Below are positions 29,901-42,880 of a DNA stretch of 64,000 nucleotides, piece by piece (the first letter of the stretch is position 1; the number at the start of each line of letters is the position of its first letter). The notes under the pieces were generated by a model. It was not told where the DNA came from. It ran no database searches and saw only the letters and a program-made list of their open reading frames with translations. The position numbers and the translations under genes were made by a program. The stretch spans positions 1-64,000 of the forward strand of contig JAGLOJ010000082.1 in NCBI GenBank assembly GCA_023139045.1. The letters run 5' to 3'. The stretch is from Candidatus Sabulitectum sp. GTDB taxonomy: Bacteria > Fermentibacterota > Fermentibacteria > Fermentibacterales > JCC-6.

Positions 29901-30842
29901 AGCTCTATTCCCCCCAAACATATCCCACATTCGATGTCTAAAGTAGAACATTCCAGCTTCTTCATCATCATAACTAAGCGTGCAATCAAAATTGACTACA
30001 TAATTCTGTGAGAGAATATTCGGTCCCGATACCTCATCTCTTACTAATTCCCAAAAAACTCGTTCAGGATTACAGTTGGTAGAATCTTCTGGAACAGAAC
30101 CCATGCCAACTCCCTGAAGAGTAACTCCAAAGAAAAGATCGACATTTCCGTCAATGAAATTACTTGGTTTACTAAGTGCTTCAACTTCAGAAATACTCCA
30201 TCCATCCCAGTTGCTGGAGAGGTTTTCCGGTAGAATGAGGAACTTGTATGCCGTAGGATATTCCTCAGGATTGAACTGCCAGTAATCAGAACCTTCCGGT
30301 TCTTCGACTTCTCCCGATGGAACTGAGCCAAAATAATCCAAGGGATTAGCCAGACCAATACCAATATCCCAAACTTCTCCCCAGGCAAAATGAAGGTGAT
30401 TCGGTCCAATTAAGTCGGGATCCATTACTTGTATTAAATCACCTTTGCTTATTTCCTCACCGAGATACCAGACTTTGCCGTCGGGATTGGCTTGATCAAG
30501 GGATTCAAGATGACCGTATATCCATCCATTGTCAGAAGACATTGTTGGGGCTATTACAATATCCCAACCATCACTTGTTGGTATTTTGCGTCTTACGAAA
30601 CCATCTTCCACACATCTGACATAATCACCGTTAACAGCTTCTGTGTTTTCGTCAATGTCAATTCCCCTGTGGTAGTCTCCCCATCCATTTGTAAACTCAC
30701 CATAACTGGACATAAGAGTTTTTGCTTGTTTCATAGCTGTTGTATCACTGCCTACAGGCCATGGGATCATTGAAGGAGAATTTGCTTGAGACAGGGAGGC
30801 AGAAAGAAGTAGAAGCACAATGAGTATTGAAAAATATTTCAT
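26937..30842 (-). CDS. Large secreted protein: M23-type peptidase domain, FG-GAP/VCBS repeats, F5/8C-like domain, T9SS-type C-terminal tail
   Basis: Signal peptide; YHRGIDID and NHLHF (M23 zinc motifs); DIDLDGDLDV, DFNGDGNNEF, DINQDGFNDI, DIDGDGRLEI repeats; ending ISVSVFDLSGRNIWRS...VPTGVYLIMVESDDTATFTAKVIVR. Confidence 0.8.
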   Translation of the reverse strand: MKYFSILIVLLLLSASLSQANSPSMIPWPVGSDTTAMKQAKTLMSSYGEFTNGWGDYHRGIDIDENTEAVNGDYVRCVEDGFVRRKIPTSDGWDIVIAPTMSSDNGWIYGHLESLDQANPDGKVWYLGEEISKGDLIQVMDPDLIGPNHLHFAWGEVWDIGIGLANPLDYFGSVPSGEVEEPEGSDYWQFNPEEYPTAYKFLILPENLSSNWDGWSISEVEALSKPSNFIDGNVDLFFGVTLQGVGMGSVPEDSTNCNPERVFWELVRDEVSGPNILSQNYVVNFDCTLSYDDEEAGMFYFRHRMWDMFGGNRAPLMCLTNCGDAQGWENLGIDNIEENSWRTNKNYAYLNETTINPVLAEYPDGSYSIDVTCYAHVNDLPPNPEVTFDVSIPCELHNFSPALRKVAILDAVTDQIFYHAEWIPNDLSADLDTTVNEQVDAGAELQVILSFSESMTTSSISAILGPLSVGNGEWSSSVVPNDTWIGEVTLPAVEVDGSYILSVSASDTDGLDLMDPEGAGTVPGPSHDTHHNLSLNFETELEWSAPVHDQVLGSPKLADIDLDGDLDVIIQSADGWVDVLDDDGSSMSGWPVSGNWSAGDPVVWASPAVVNLTGNESSNPEIIAVNPTGCNGFTYTGSDISPWSAIFPGEYAGFFALSSPVAGDFNGDGNNEFVMGRETLLDPFIPFPLTFFGRYNNGDSFWSTNWGNDESVSATATLCDADGIGDLEVLAVTNWHKYQTDSFCTLYCLNASDGEPQWSTDLDGTVIFGALVAGNLDTDAAMEIVVGATQGSNSIKVLDGSTGIIQYPKAISGGVHAGASIADINQDGFNDIVVSSQGGMLYCWDGPTGNSLSGFPVNLGTWTDDGISIGDIDLDGMLELIIAGKDGKLHVINHDGSHASGFPVTVSTVNALSGQPALGDIDGDGRLEILFGEQNNSVIHCYEMADNSAFTYLPWPQFQHDAMNTGYFPTDTIAPAYPTDFVGSGELAGSFFTVDLEWTLSVNDPSYTPSPIPPADVISYRIYRMIPPRPVELVGTVSAGVGNYTDVIQLISLFPVVAYRISAWDGVNESELTDWIKLQLLASDNIARGCPVSEIMHSAAVPNSRSHAVIASGTSSPPLIESGQRNNCRILTDGEYDAVYIPSGSSNCVEIDLGDVFQVDDLVVTGADLPLAASPRYELAVDGRSFCTVNSGRARYVRVYNVAGATEIEVFGSSPEGNSALIEIQRSTSGGYRIAAVESGSPISVSVFDLSGRNIWRSTSSTGEILWNRCSSSGNTVPTGVYLIMVESDDTATFTAKVIVR

Positions 30843-30844
30843 GA

Positions 30845-32320
30845 CTATCTTCTTCCTGCAATGCTCATTACTATAAATGAATTGCTCTTAATGCATCCTC
30901 CAACACCATACGAATTGGGACTGACAAGGATGAAACTTCCATTTGGTGAGACTTCTGCTGAAATGAGTCCGGTTACTCTTTCTTGACTTATTGTTTCAGA
31001 GAAGATTTCAGAATCACTGACATATACTCTTAATTCCAAATAGGATTCAGAGTCTCTCATTTCCCTTAATGTAGCAAGAGCGGTCACTATTCTTGAATTT
31101 GAACAGGAGACGAGTGTCTTGTCATTTGTACTTTCTCTTCTAGCCGTTTCTGGGTATACATATTCTGAACCACTATTCAAGTTTATTACTCTAGCTTTCG
31201 TCAATCCCCCTACACAAAAGAAGTTGCCATCAGGGCTGAAGGAGCAGTGTAATGTAGTCACATCCGTCCCAGTGTGTTCTGTTAGTAGAGTATTTTCACC
31301 TTCATAGCAGTTTACGACAGCACTGTAAGCCCCAGGGGCAAGTACCATGCAGGAGGCATATTGTCCGTCAGATGAGATTGGTGGTTTTCTCATGTATTCA
31401 AAATATCCGTCAAAAGGAATTCTTCTTAGAAATTGTCCATTTCTATCCATGATTTCTACAAAACTTGTGCCTGTGGATGGAGCCCCTTGCTTAAAAAATG
31501 CAAGTACATTTCCATCTGCACTAATCGTGCCACTATAAGCACCTATATCCTCAAAGGGAATTTCAATGAAAGAGCCGTCAGGATATAAAAGACGTGCATA
31601 GTATTGATAATCAGACCTTCCAAATTCACCATTTAGTCCAGAAACATAGACACCAATGCTGGCATCCCTGGAAAGCGACATGCCGTTTTCCGCGATAGCA
31701 ATGTTGCCGATTCTGCATCCATACGGGTTCATTATGTAGCCAGAATCGGTGAAACCAAAATCTGTTGATAGAACAGGTCGGGCAACATCTTCAGGCGCAT
31801 AAACTCCCTCTGGATCAACTATGAGATGCTCTCGCCAGTAGTACTCCCCCGGAAATATCTCATCAGCATTGATGTGAAGAGGACTTCCTGCAGGGTTGAA
31901 GAAAGTATGAGTATTTTGAGCGATTGCCGCTCTGACTCTTCTGTCCAGCCAGTAGCGGTCTTCCCAGGGAATGGTTTCATCTTTGAGTGTTTCCTCAAGC
32001 CATGCCATGGGGTAAGCACCAGCTATAGAAGCTTCAAGTTCTTCGATTGTTACTGCTCTGAAGAGTTCTGTTACTTCAAAATCTTCATATTCGGTGAGGG
32101 GTGTTGTTGGAACACCTGAATCGGGGATGTATTTTTCTTCCCAGGCCTGTTCAGCAATAGAGTGCATTCTGTCAATAAGCCCTGCACTGTATGCAGAGGA
32201 TGCAAGCAGGAGCAGGATACCTGCCTGAAGTGTTCTGATACTTACTTTTTCCTTGACTCGGTTTCGCATTCCATTCCTCCCTTTGTTATGCTGTCGGGAA
32301 AACTCGCTCCAGAATATCAA
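30845..32320 (-). CDS. Secreted protein, possible beta-propeller
   Basis: Signal peptide (ILLLLASSAYSAG); repeated SADGNVLAFF, SSDGQYASCMVL, SPDGNFFCVGG, SPNGSFILVS blades. Confidence 0.55.
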   Translation of the reverse strand: MIFWSEFSRQHNKGRNGMRNRVKEKVSIRTLQAGILLLLASSAYSAGLIDRMHSIAEQAWEEKYIPDSGVPTTPLTEYEDFEVTELFRAVTIEELEASIAGAYPMAWLEETLKDETIPWEDRYWLDRRVRAAIAQNTHTFFNPAGSPLHINADEIFPGEYYWREHLIVDPEGVYAPEDVARPVLSTDFGFTDSGYIMNPYGCRIGNIAIAENGMSLSRDASIGVYVSGLNGEFGRSDYQYYARLLYPDGSFIEIPFEDIGAYSGTISADGNVLAFFKQGAPSTGTSFVEIMDRNGQFLRRIPFDGYFEYMRKPPISSDGQYASCMVLAPGAYSAVVNCYEGENTLLTEHTGTDVTTLHCSFSPDGNFFCVGGLTKARVINLNSGSEYVYPETARRESTNDKTLVSCSNSRIVTALATLREMRDSESYLELRVYVSDSEIFSETISQERVTGLISAEVSPNGSFILVSPNSYGVGGCIKSNSFIVMSIAGRR

Positions 32321-32565
32321 CCTGATATCAGATCACTTCCAGTCACAGAAACTCTTTCATTTTGCTCCTTTCCTGTAGTATTGCCCTTTAACTGAGATAA
32401 GACCAGTGCGGTTTGGCGAGTTGTTGTGATTTTACCGTGAGCATCAGCGAGTATAGGGGGGGGGCAATGGAAAATGTCAACAGCAATTCAATCAGTCTCG
32501 TTCTGCTGAAGTTCATTTTCTTCGATTTCAAATGATAGGCAGTCTTGATACGGGGTTAAAGCAAC

Positions 32566-32598
32566 CAGCCCCCGCCTTTCGGCAGGGGCTGGTATGTT
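32566..32598. repeat. Hairpin repeat copy 2
   Basis: Same 33-mer CAGCCCCCGCCTTTCGGCAGGGGCTGGTATGTT followed by a T run on the + strand. Confidence 0.8.
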
Positions 32599-32636
32599 TT
32601 TTTGTGATACTGCTTTATGCTTCTGTAACGACAGGA

Positions 32637-33335
32637 TTATTCTTCGATATGCTTCCAGGGTCCGTTTGCCATTCCGCGTTCCCAGATGATTTCCATGATA
32701 GACCAGGTTGAAACTGCAAATATCAAACCTGCTATCATTCCCGCGAATTTGGTTCCTATCAGGGCTCCGGCTACGATTGCACCACCTGAAATTGCCGCCA
32801 TGACCAGCAGGAGAAGTGTTGAAGCAAAGGAAGTTGCACCCCATTTGTGGATGAAGCGGATCCTTGTCAGGTGAGTTCCCCAGGCCAGGAGCGGATATCC
32901 GATAAAGCCCAGAATAGGAATTGGAATACCGGGTATCAGGAAGACCATTATCAGCCAGGCGACAGTAGTGAGCAGATAAATCCAGACTGCGTTTCTGGCA
33001 TGAGATCTATACCAGCCCAGATGCTCTGCTATCTCTCCCAGCGATGTCCAGATGAACACTCCGCCAACTACTCCCAGGAATAATTTGTGAGTAAGCTCTT
33101 TAAGGAAAAAGGCGACGGCCAGAGATCCTGCAGCCAGCGCGGCCAGGACGATAAAAGAGATCAGGGGAAAACTGCTGAAGCGCTCTTTGCAGCTGGTAAA
33201 GAACCTCGCTCCAAGGAACTGGATCAAAAGAAATACCGCCACTGCGTAAAAAGAAAACAACAATGCTGATGTAGCATTTGGTTCCTGTACCGGCTGGGCG
33301 TTGACTGCCAGTGCCAGTATGTTAAATAATTCCAT
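32637..33335 (-). CDS. Multi-pass membrane protein of unknown function
   Basis: 232 aa with about seven hydrophobic segments; no family recognised. Confidence 0.6.
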   Translation of the reverse strand: MELFNILALAVNAQPVQEPNATSALLFSFYAVAVFLLIQFLGARFFTSCKERFSSFPLISFIVLAALAAGSLAVAFFLKELTHKLFLGVVGGVFIWTSLGEIAEHLGWYRSHARNAVWIYLLTTVAWLIMVFLIPGIPIPILGFIGYPLLAWGTHLTRIRFIHKWGATSFASTLLLLVMAAISGGAIVAGALIGTKFAGMIAGLIFAVSTWSIMEIIWERGMANGPWKHIEE

Positions 33336-33408
33336 TAATGCCGCCTTTCCAGATGTCGGAAACTAAGTAAATTTTGACGGTAGTCAACCCTGTGGGAATG
33401 AGGGTACA

Positions 33409-37391
<3,983 letters not shown>

Positions 37392-37494
37392 GTGCCTCAG
37401 AACGCTTGACATGGAGTATTGTCTCTCGTGGAAAATGGAAAATGCAGCGGGAGACAGCCCAGGCTGTTGAGAATACCTGTTTGCGTGATTCGTC

Positions 37495-39102
37495 TTACTC
37501 CATTTCCTGCTGAAGCGCTTGTGTGTGCAGGATGATCCGATCCTCTAAGTTATAGGACAGTGAGATCTTGAGAGCTTCCATTCTTGCATGTACTGAAATA
37601 CTCGATCCAGGCGGTGAAGCCTCTGCTGCCTGCTCAAAAAGAGTGAGTGCAAGAATGCAATTACCCATGTTGTATGCCTTTGCTGCTCTGCTGTAAAGAT
37701 AGCTTCCCTCAGTAACTTCAGGTATCGGCCAGATCATTCCGGGTACCATAAGAATGATTGCCGTAAGAATTGCAGCAAGCGCCATTTTCCAGTCAGTGGT
37801 TTTCAGCCTTTGGAATAGGAAACTCAATCCGGAAGATGAAATTGCAAGAGTGACGGATACAGCTGGAAGCCAGTACCTCTCTGAATGCACAAAGCCAAGA
37901 GAAGCTGCCAGAGCGACAAGAACAGGTAGCGCAAGAATTCTGTTTCTTCTGCTGAAAACAAGAAATGGAATCACTCCGGCTGCAATAAATGCTACGAGAA
38001 TATACCTTGGAAGGAGCAGATGTTTTAAAGATTTATCGTTTTTAATGTCTCTTGTCAGATCAAAGTATGTATCATAGGGCCTGTATCCAAAGAATCCTCC
38101 CAATTTTACTCCCAGCAGTTTGAATTCCCCCGCAGGGTTGCTCAATATCCAGCTTGTTGCTTTTTGCATCCAGAAAGTATTTGCTTCCGAAGGGGTTTTT
38201 GCTCCGTTTTCGGCGGCAACTCTTGCTGCCACCTGGTGGATATCTTCTGCCGGGTTTTCGATAAGGTCATATTCAGCTATTGGAGGTCCGTAACCGGAAG
38301 CTCCATCAGAATGTCCCAGAACCAGATTCAGACCTGTTGATGATGCGAATGGGGTGAATTCACCCCCCTGTGATGAGTGGTATATACACAGAATAAAGAG
38401 TGGAAGAAGAAGACCTGACAACATGAATGCAGAAGAAGTGTACTGTTTCCTTTTGATTGACCCGATAAGAGAGAAGAGCCCCAGAAGAATGAAGGGGGGA
38501 CGAAGTCCTGTGATCAGACCCGACACAAAACCCCGGGCAAAGGAATTTGTTTTTGAATCCTTCCGGTTCATTTCCTGAAGGGCCCAGGCAGGTATCAGAA
38601 GTGACAGAAGAGCCAGAGGTAGAAGAGTCATTTCATAGAAAGCTGCCGGGGCATAGAACAGCCATGTGACAGCACCGATGCAGGCAAGAAATTTAGAAGC
38701 TTCAGATCTGAGCGAGATTGCGTAAACAAAGAATGCAGAAGTAATGCCCATTGCTGTTTGCAGAATGAATACAAGAGTGTTGCTGATACCGAGAGCATAG
38801 AGAGGAGCCAGCAGCAGAATATAGAGCGGACTTGCATAGGAAAATGCATTATCTGTAGCGGCTCCGCTGAAGAGGGATCTGGCGCACTGCTCAAATCTGG
38901 CAGCCGCAAGGGTTGGAAAGTAAGTAAGTGCAGTTTCAGAAGATGAAGAAATGAAGGAAACAAGATGAGGAATTCTGGTAACCAAACCTGCTGTCAGGAT
39001 AATACTCAGCCATAGAATATTACTGCTGATGAAAGCTCCGGATAACCGTTTCTCCATTTTCTCAATTCTTTTCTCTCGGAATACAAAACAGCGCCGCATC
39101 AA
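37495..39102 (-). CDS. Multi-pass membrane protein, GT39/ArnT-like glycosyltransferase
   Basis: Many TM helices; overall layout like GT-C family proteins (HLVSFISSSSETALTYFPTLAAARF..., ASPLYILLLAPLYALG). Confidence 0.6.
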   Translation of the reverse strand: MMRRCFVFREKRIEKMEKRLSGAFISSNILWLSIILTAGLVTRIPHLVSFISSSSETALTYFPTLAAARFEQCARSLFSGAATDNAFSYASPLYILLLAPLYALGISNTLVFILQTAMGITSAFFVYAISLRSEASKFLACIGAVTWLFYAPAAFYEMTLLPLALLSLLIPAWALQEMNRKDSKTNSFARGFVSGLITGLRPPFILLGLFSLIGSIKRKQYTSSAFMLSGLLLPLFILCIYHSSQGGEFTPFASSTGLNLVLGHSDGASGYGPPIAEYDLIENPAEDIHQVAARVAAENGAKTPSEANTFWMQKATSWILSNPAGEFKLLGVKLGGFFGYRPYDTYFDLTRDIKNDKSLKHLLLPRYILVAFIAAGVIPFLVFSRRNRILALPVLVALAASLGFVHSERYWLPAVSVTLAISSSGLSFLFQRLKTTDWKMALAAILTAIILMVPGMIWPIPEVTEGSYLYSRAAKAYNMGNCILALTLFEQAAEASPPGSSISVHARMEALKISLSYNLEDRIILHTQALQQEME

Positions 39103-39127
39103 GTGATACGGCGCTGTCCAGTCTCTC

Positions 39128-40216
39128 TTAGTTCTTTGCCTTGAAGTCGTTCATGAAGTCAACAAGGGCAGAAACTGATTCGTAGGAAACTGCATTGTAT
39201 GTGGAAGCACGGCATCCGCCAACAGAGCGGTGCCCCTTGAGACCGAGGAGGTCTTTTTCTGCGCCTTCAAGGATGAACTTCTTCTCGAGTTCTTCCGTGG
39301 GAAGACGGAAGGTGACATTCATGAAGCTTCTGCTGGCAACATCCTGTACATGGGGCACATAATAGCCGTTGCTGTTGTCCATGGTTCCGTAAAGAAGATC
39401 TGCTTTTTTCTTGTTGATTGCAGAGATGCCCTCAAGGCCACCTTTCTCAAGTATCCACTCCATTACAAGGCCGACAATGAATACCGGAAGGCTCGGAGGG
39501 GTGTTGAACAGACTGTCCTTGGTAATGTGTGTTCTGTAGTTGACCATTGTGGGTATGTCTTCTCTTGCCTGGTCTGCAAAGCTCTTCTTTATGATGACTG
39601 CAACAGTTCCCGAAGGGCCGATGTTCTTCTGGGCACCTGCGTAGATCATGCTGAATTTGCTGAAATCCATCGGGTGGGAGAGGAAATCACTGGACATGTC
39701 GCAGATATGAGGTACGTCGCCAGTTTCGGGGAAACTCCACATCTCGGTACCGTAAATAGTGTTGTTGCTGGTGGTATGAACATAAGCAGCGCCCGGGGTC
39801 AGATTGAATTCTTTGGGTATGTAGGAGAAGAGCTTGTCTTCGCTTGAGGCGGCAACATTTACTTTTCCGAAGTACCTGGCTTCCTTGATGGCTTTTTTTG
39901 ACCAGACGCCTGTGTTCACATAGTCAGCTGTCATACCCTCTTTGAGGAAGTTGAAAGGAATGTGAAAGAACTGGGAACTGGCACCGCCGCCTACGAACAG
40001 AACGGCATATTCATCGGGATTGAGCCCCATGATTTTAAGCATGTTGCTCTGAGCGCTCTTGAACATTTTATCAAAAGGTTTGGAACGGTGGGATATCTCC
40101 ATGACCGACATACCCTGTCCGTCAAACTCGAGAACTCCCATTTCTGCTGCTTTTTTTACCACTTCGTAGGGAAGTGCTGCGGGTCCTGCAAAGAAGTTAT
40201 GTACCCTGCGAGCCAT
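39128..40216 (-). CDS. serC: Phosphoserine aminotransferase
   Basis: MARRVHNFFAGPAALPYEVVKKAAEMG...MSVMEISHRSKPFDKM...YAGAQKNIGPSG; start at 40216 chosen over ORF start. Confidence 0.95.
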   Translation of the reverse strand: MARRVHNFFAGPAALPYEVVKKAAEMGVLEFDGQGMSVMEISHRSKPFDKMFKSAQSNMLKIMGLNPDEYAVLFVGGGASSQFFHIPFNFLKEGMTADYVNTGVWSKKAIKEARYFGKVNVAASSEDKLFSYIPKEFNLTPGAAYVHTTSNNTIYGTEMWSFPETGDVPHICDMSSDFLSHPMDFSKFSMIYAGAQKNIGPSGTVAVIIKKSFADQAREDIPTMVNYRTHITKDSLFNTPPSLPVFIVGLVMEWILEKGGLEGISAINKKKADLLYGTMDNSNGYYVPHVQDVASRSFMNVTFRLPTEELEKKFILEGAEKDLLGLKGHRSVGGCRASTYNAVSYESVSALVDFMNDFKAKN

Positions 40217-40335
40217 TACTGCCTCCATTTGAATAAAGACCTTTGTGGATGAACCTGCCCGTGGGATACCCATGGGCAACGAATACCGGAACCATACTGA
40301 AAGAAGTACCATTTCTGCAATAGCTGAATCGTCGG

Positions 40336-41421
40336 TTACTGCTGGCCTGCTCTTCTGAAAAGCCAGATACCCAGAATGATGAAAACAACTTCAGGGAGGG
40401 CTGCTGCAAGAATGGGTTCCAGGGCACCCTTATGCCCCAATGTCTGTCCGAACCGGGCCAGTGAGAAAAAGATGAATCCCAGAAGTATAGCCAGACCGAT
40501 GCTGGTTGATTTGCCGCTTCTGGGGTTGCTGGTGGCAAGGGGAGCACCAACCAGTACCATTATCAGTGTGGCAAAGGGGAAGAAAAGAGTAAGCCAGAAT
40601 TCCACAAGATCTCCAGTTGGATTTCCTCCTGCACTCCTCACCCTTCCAATGTGATTCCAGAGCTGGAAGATGTTCATCTCCGCTGCACTTTTCCTTCTGC
40701 TTCCAAAGTCTTCCGGTGTATCTGTAATCTCAGGAAGAGGCAGAGTATCATGAAGTGTGAAGGACATCTCACCGGAGGGTGAGAATCTTCTTTCCTCGGC
40801 AGATATTCCAGTCCAGACGGAATCTATGTAAGTCAGTCTTTGAGCATCTACTCTTCTTGTAACCCTGAGGCTGTCATCGAACCACTCTACAACCGCTCTT
40901 GAAATGCTCGCGCGCCGACCGTCAAAAAGCCCGATCTCTACTATTGCCCCATCCAGTGTTCTGTGTGCAAAATCGTTACGCATGAAATAGTTAATGGGAT
41001 CTCTGCCATCGATTTCCACCCTTTTAACTTGTGTCTGCAGGTAATTGGCATCCGCCATTACGAAGTCTCCCACGGCCAGTGTGAACACGCTGATTGTGAA
41101 TCCCACAAAGATAAGGGGCAGAAAAATCCTGGGTATTGAAACTCCTGAAGCACGTATTGCGGTTAATTCGTTGTTTTTGGCCATTCCGGCCACGAGGAGC
41201 AGAGAACATATCAAAACGGCAATCGGTGTAACGAGAACTATGATGTAGGGAAGCCCGTAGAAATAGTATCGCAGAAAGGTCATTACAGTAACATTTTTGT
41301 CTACCCACCTGCTGAAGTGGTCAAAGGCGTTTACAGTGATGAAGACCACAGTGAACGAAAGAACAGCCATGAAAATCATCCTGATAAAGTGTCCGGCAAG
41401 ATATCTGTCCAGCAATTTCAC
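40336..41421 (-). CDS. lptG: LPS export permease LptG
   Basis: YjgP/YjgQ family: MKLLDRYLAGHFIRMIFMAVLSFTVVFITVNAFDHFSRW...; downstream of lptF with overlap. Confidence 0.85.
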   Translation of the reverse strand: MKLLDRYLAGHFIRMIFMAVLSFTVVFITVNAFDHFSRWVDKNVTVMTFLRYYFYGLPYIIVLVTPIAVLICSLLLVAGMAKNNELTAIRASGVSIPRIFLPLIFVGFTISVFTLAVGDFVMADANYLQTQVKRVEIDGRDPINYFMRNDFAHRTLDGAIVEIGLFDGRRASISRAVVEWFDDSLRVTRRVDAQRLTYIDSVWTGISAEERRFSPSGEMSFTLHDTLPLPEITDTPEDFGSRRKSAAEMNIFQLWNHIGRVRSAGGNPTGDLVEFWLTLFFPFATLIMVLVGAPLATSNPRSGKSTSIGLAILLGFIFFSLARFGQTLGHKGALEPILAAALPEVVFIILGIWLFRRAGQQ

Positions 41422-42758
41422 CTGCGAAGTCCTTTTCTTCTGAATTTCTGCATGAGCTTCTTGAAGTCAGGCAGTGGAACAGGATGCCCCTCACGCATGC
41501 TTCTGTAAGAGAGGTACACCCCCAGGATGCCCAGCAGAATGTTCGGAGACCACATTGCAGCCCAGGCTGCTACTCTACCTCTGTCTGCAAGCTGTTCACC
41601 GGCAATGAGAAAGAAGTAATAAACAAGGATGAAAACCAGGCTCATTGATACTGCCAGCCCGGTATTGGAATTCTTTGAAGAAAGACCCAGAGGAACCCCG
41701 AGAAGAACGAAAACAATACATGCGAAGGGGATTGAGTATTTCTTGTGAATTTCCACATTGTACTTGCCGATGTTCTTCTGAAGATTGTTTACCTGTTCGT
41801 TGAGCAGGATCAGGTCAGTGGATGTTCCTGTGAGCCAGGTCATCGTGTTTCTGATTCTTCTCGTACTGTCTCCAAGAGCAACTGGATTGTCTTCACTGTA
41901 AACAGAAGCGATGAATGATTCTGCCGTGGCTGATATACTGTCAATGAGAAGAATTCGCCGTGCACCGAGACTGTCAACGAAGATCCCCATCTGTTCTGCA
42001 GACATCTCCCTGTCACCTCTGCTGTCTCTGTCATGTCTTACAAGCTCTTCGGAGCGTGCAATATCAATAATGTAGGTGCTGAACGATGCGTATCTGTAGC
42101 CGTTTTCCCGATCCTTCTCATGCATCTGACCATCTTCCAGTGTCAACCTGAGATGGTTGCCGCCAACAGGTTCCATAGTACCTTCCATTGCGGTAATAGT
42201 TCGGGCGGGGGCTCCGGGAGTACTTGCGTGAATGATCACGCCAATCAGCTTGCCTGTAAGGTCGTCTTTTTCCTGAACAAAAATTCTGTAGTTCTCAATC
42301 CCGTCTACAAACATTCCCGGTTCAATCCTGGCTGTGGGTTTCATTGTTCCGATATCCAGCAGGAGGTTTCGTGCAATATGGTTCGCTTCGGGAAGAACAC
42401 TGTTGTTAAATACCACAAGAATTCCTGCTATGAGCAGTGCCACCATTACAAGAGGAAACATTATGTTATAGATGCTGGCGCCACTGGCTTTCATGGCTGT
42501 AATTTCAAGATCTCCAGACATTCTGCCAATGGCGATAAGAATGCCGGCTAGAACTCCCATGGGAATAACAACTGCAATCATTGAGGGGAGAAGAAGCAGG
42601 AATATCTCTGCAACAATGCGCATTGGAACGCCCTTGCTGACTATGAGGTCAAGCAGATCCAGCAGTTTGTCCAGAAGCATTATGAATGTGAACAGACAGA
42701 GGGAGAGCAGGAATGGGGGGAAGAACTCTTTTAGAACGTATACTTGCAACTTTTTCAT
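41418..42758 (-). CDS. lptF: LPS export permease LptF
   Basis: YjgP/YjgQ family: MKKLQVYVLKEFFPPFLLSLCLFTFIMLLDKLLDLLDLIVSKGVP...EITAMKASGASIYNIMFPLV. Confidence 0.85.
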   Translation of the reverse strand: MKKLQVYVLKEFFPPFLLSLCLFTFIMLLDKLLDLLDLIVSKGVPMRIVAEIFLLLLPSMIAVVIPMGVLAGILIAIGRMSGDLEITAMKASGASIYNIMFPLVMVALLIAGILVVFNNSVLPEANHIARNLLLDIGTMKPTARIEPGMFVDGIENYRIFVQEKDDLTGKLIGVIIHASTPGAPARTITAMEGTMEPVGGNHLRLTLEDGQMHEKDRENGYRYASFSTYIIDIARSEELVRHDRDSRGDREMSAEQMGIFVDSLGARRILLIDSISATAESFIASVYSEDNPVALGDSTRRIRNTMTWLTGTSTDLILLNEQVNNLQKNIGKYNVEIHKKYSIPFACIVFVLLGVPLGLSSKNSNTGLAVSMSLVFILVYYFFLIAGEQLADRGRVAAWAAMWSPNILLGILGVYLSYRSMREGHPVPLPDFKKLMQKFRRKGLRR

Positions 42759-42880
42759 TGAATTCCCATGATAGACGCTTGCGTTACAGGTGGCGGACGA
42801 TGAATTATAGCAATGTCGGGCTTCCCTGTCATGGTTCCGGGAACATGGTACCTTTGGATGGATAGTACATACGAGGTGAA

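Noticed and set aside
37420-37467. Two mutually exclusive small hairpins (TGTCTC/GAGACA and ACAGC/GCTGT) between ligA and the convergent membrane protein gene
   Set aside because: Short stems without T-tracts in a convergent intergenic region; too weak to call a switch.
42828-42850. TTCCGGGAACATGGTA resembling TTCCGGGAACCATGGTA at ~57984
   Set aside because: About 16 bp near-match in two intergenic places; could be chance and no functional context.
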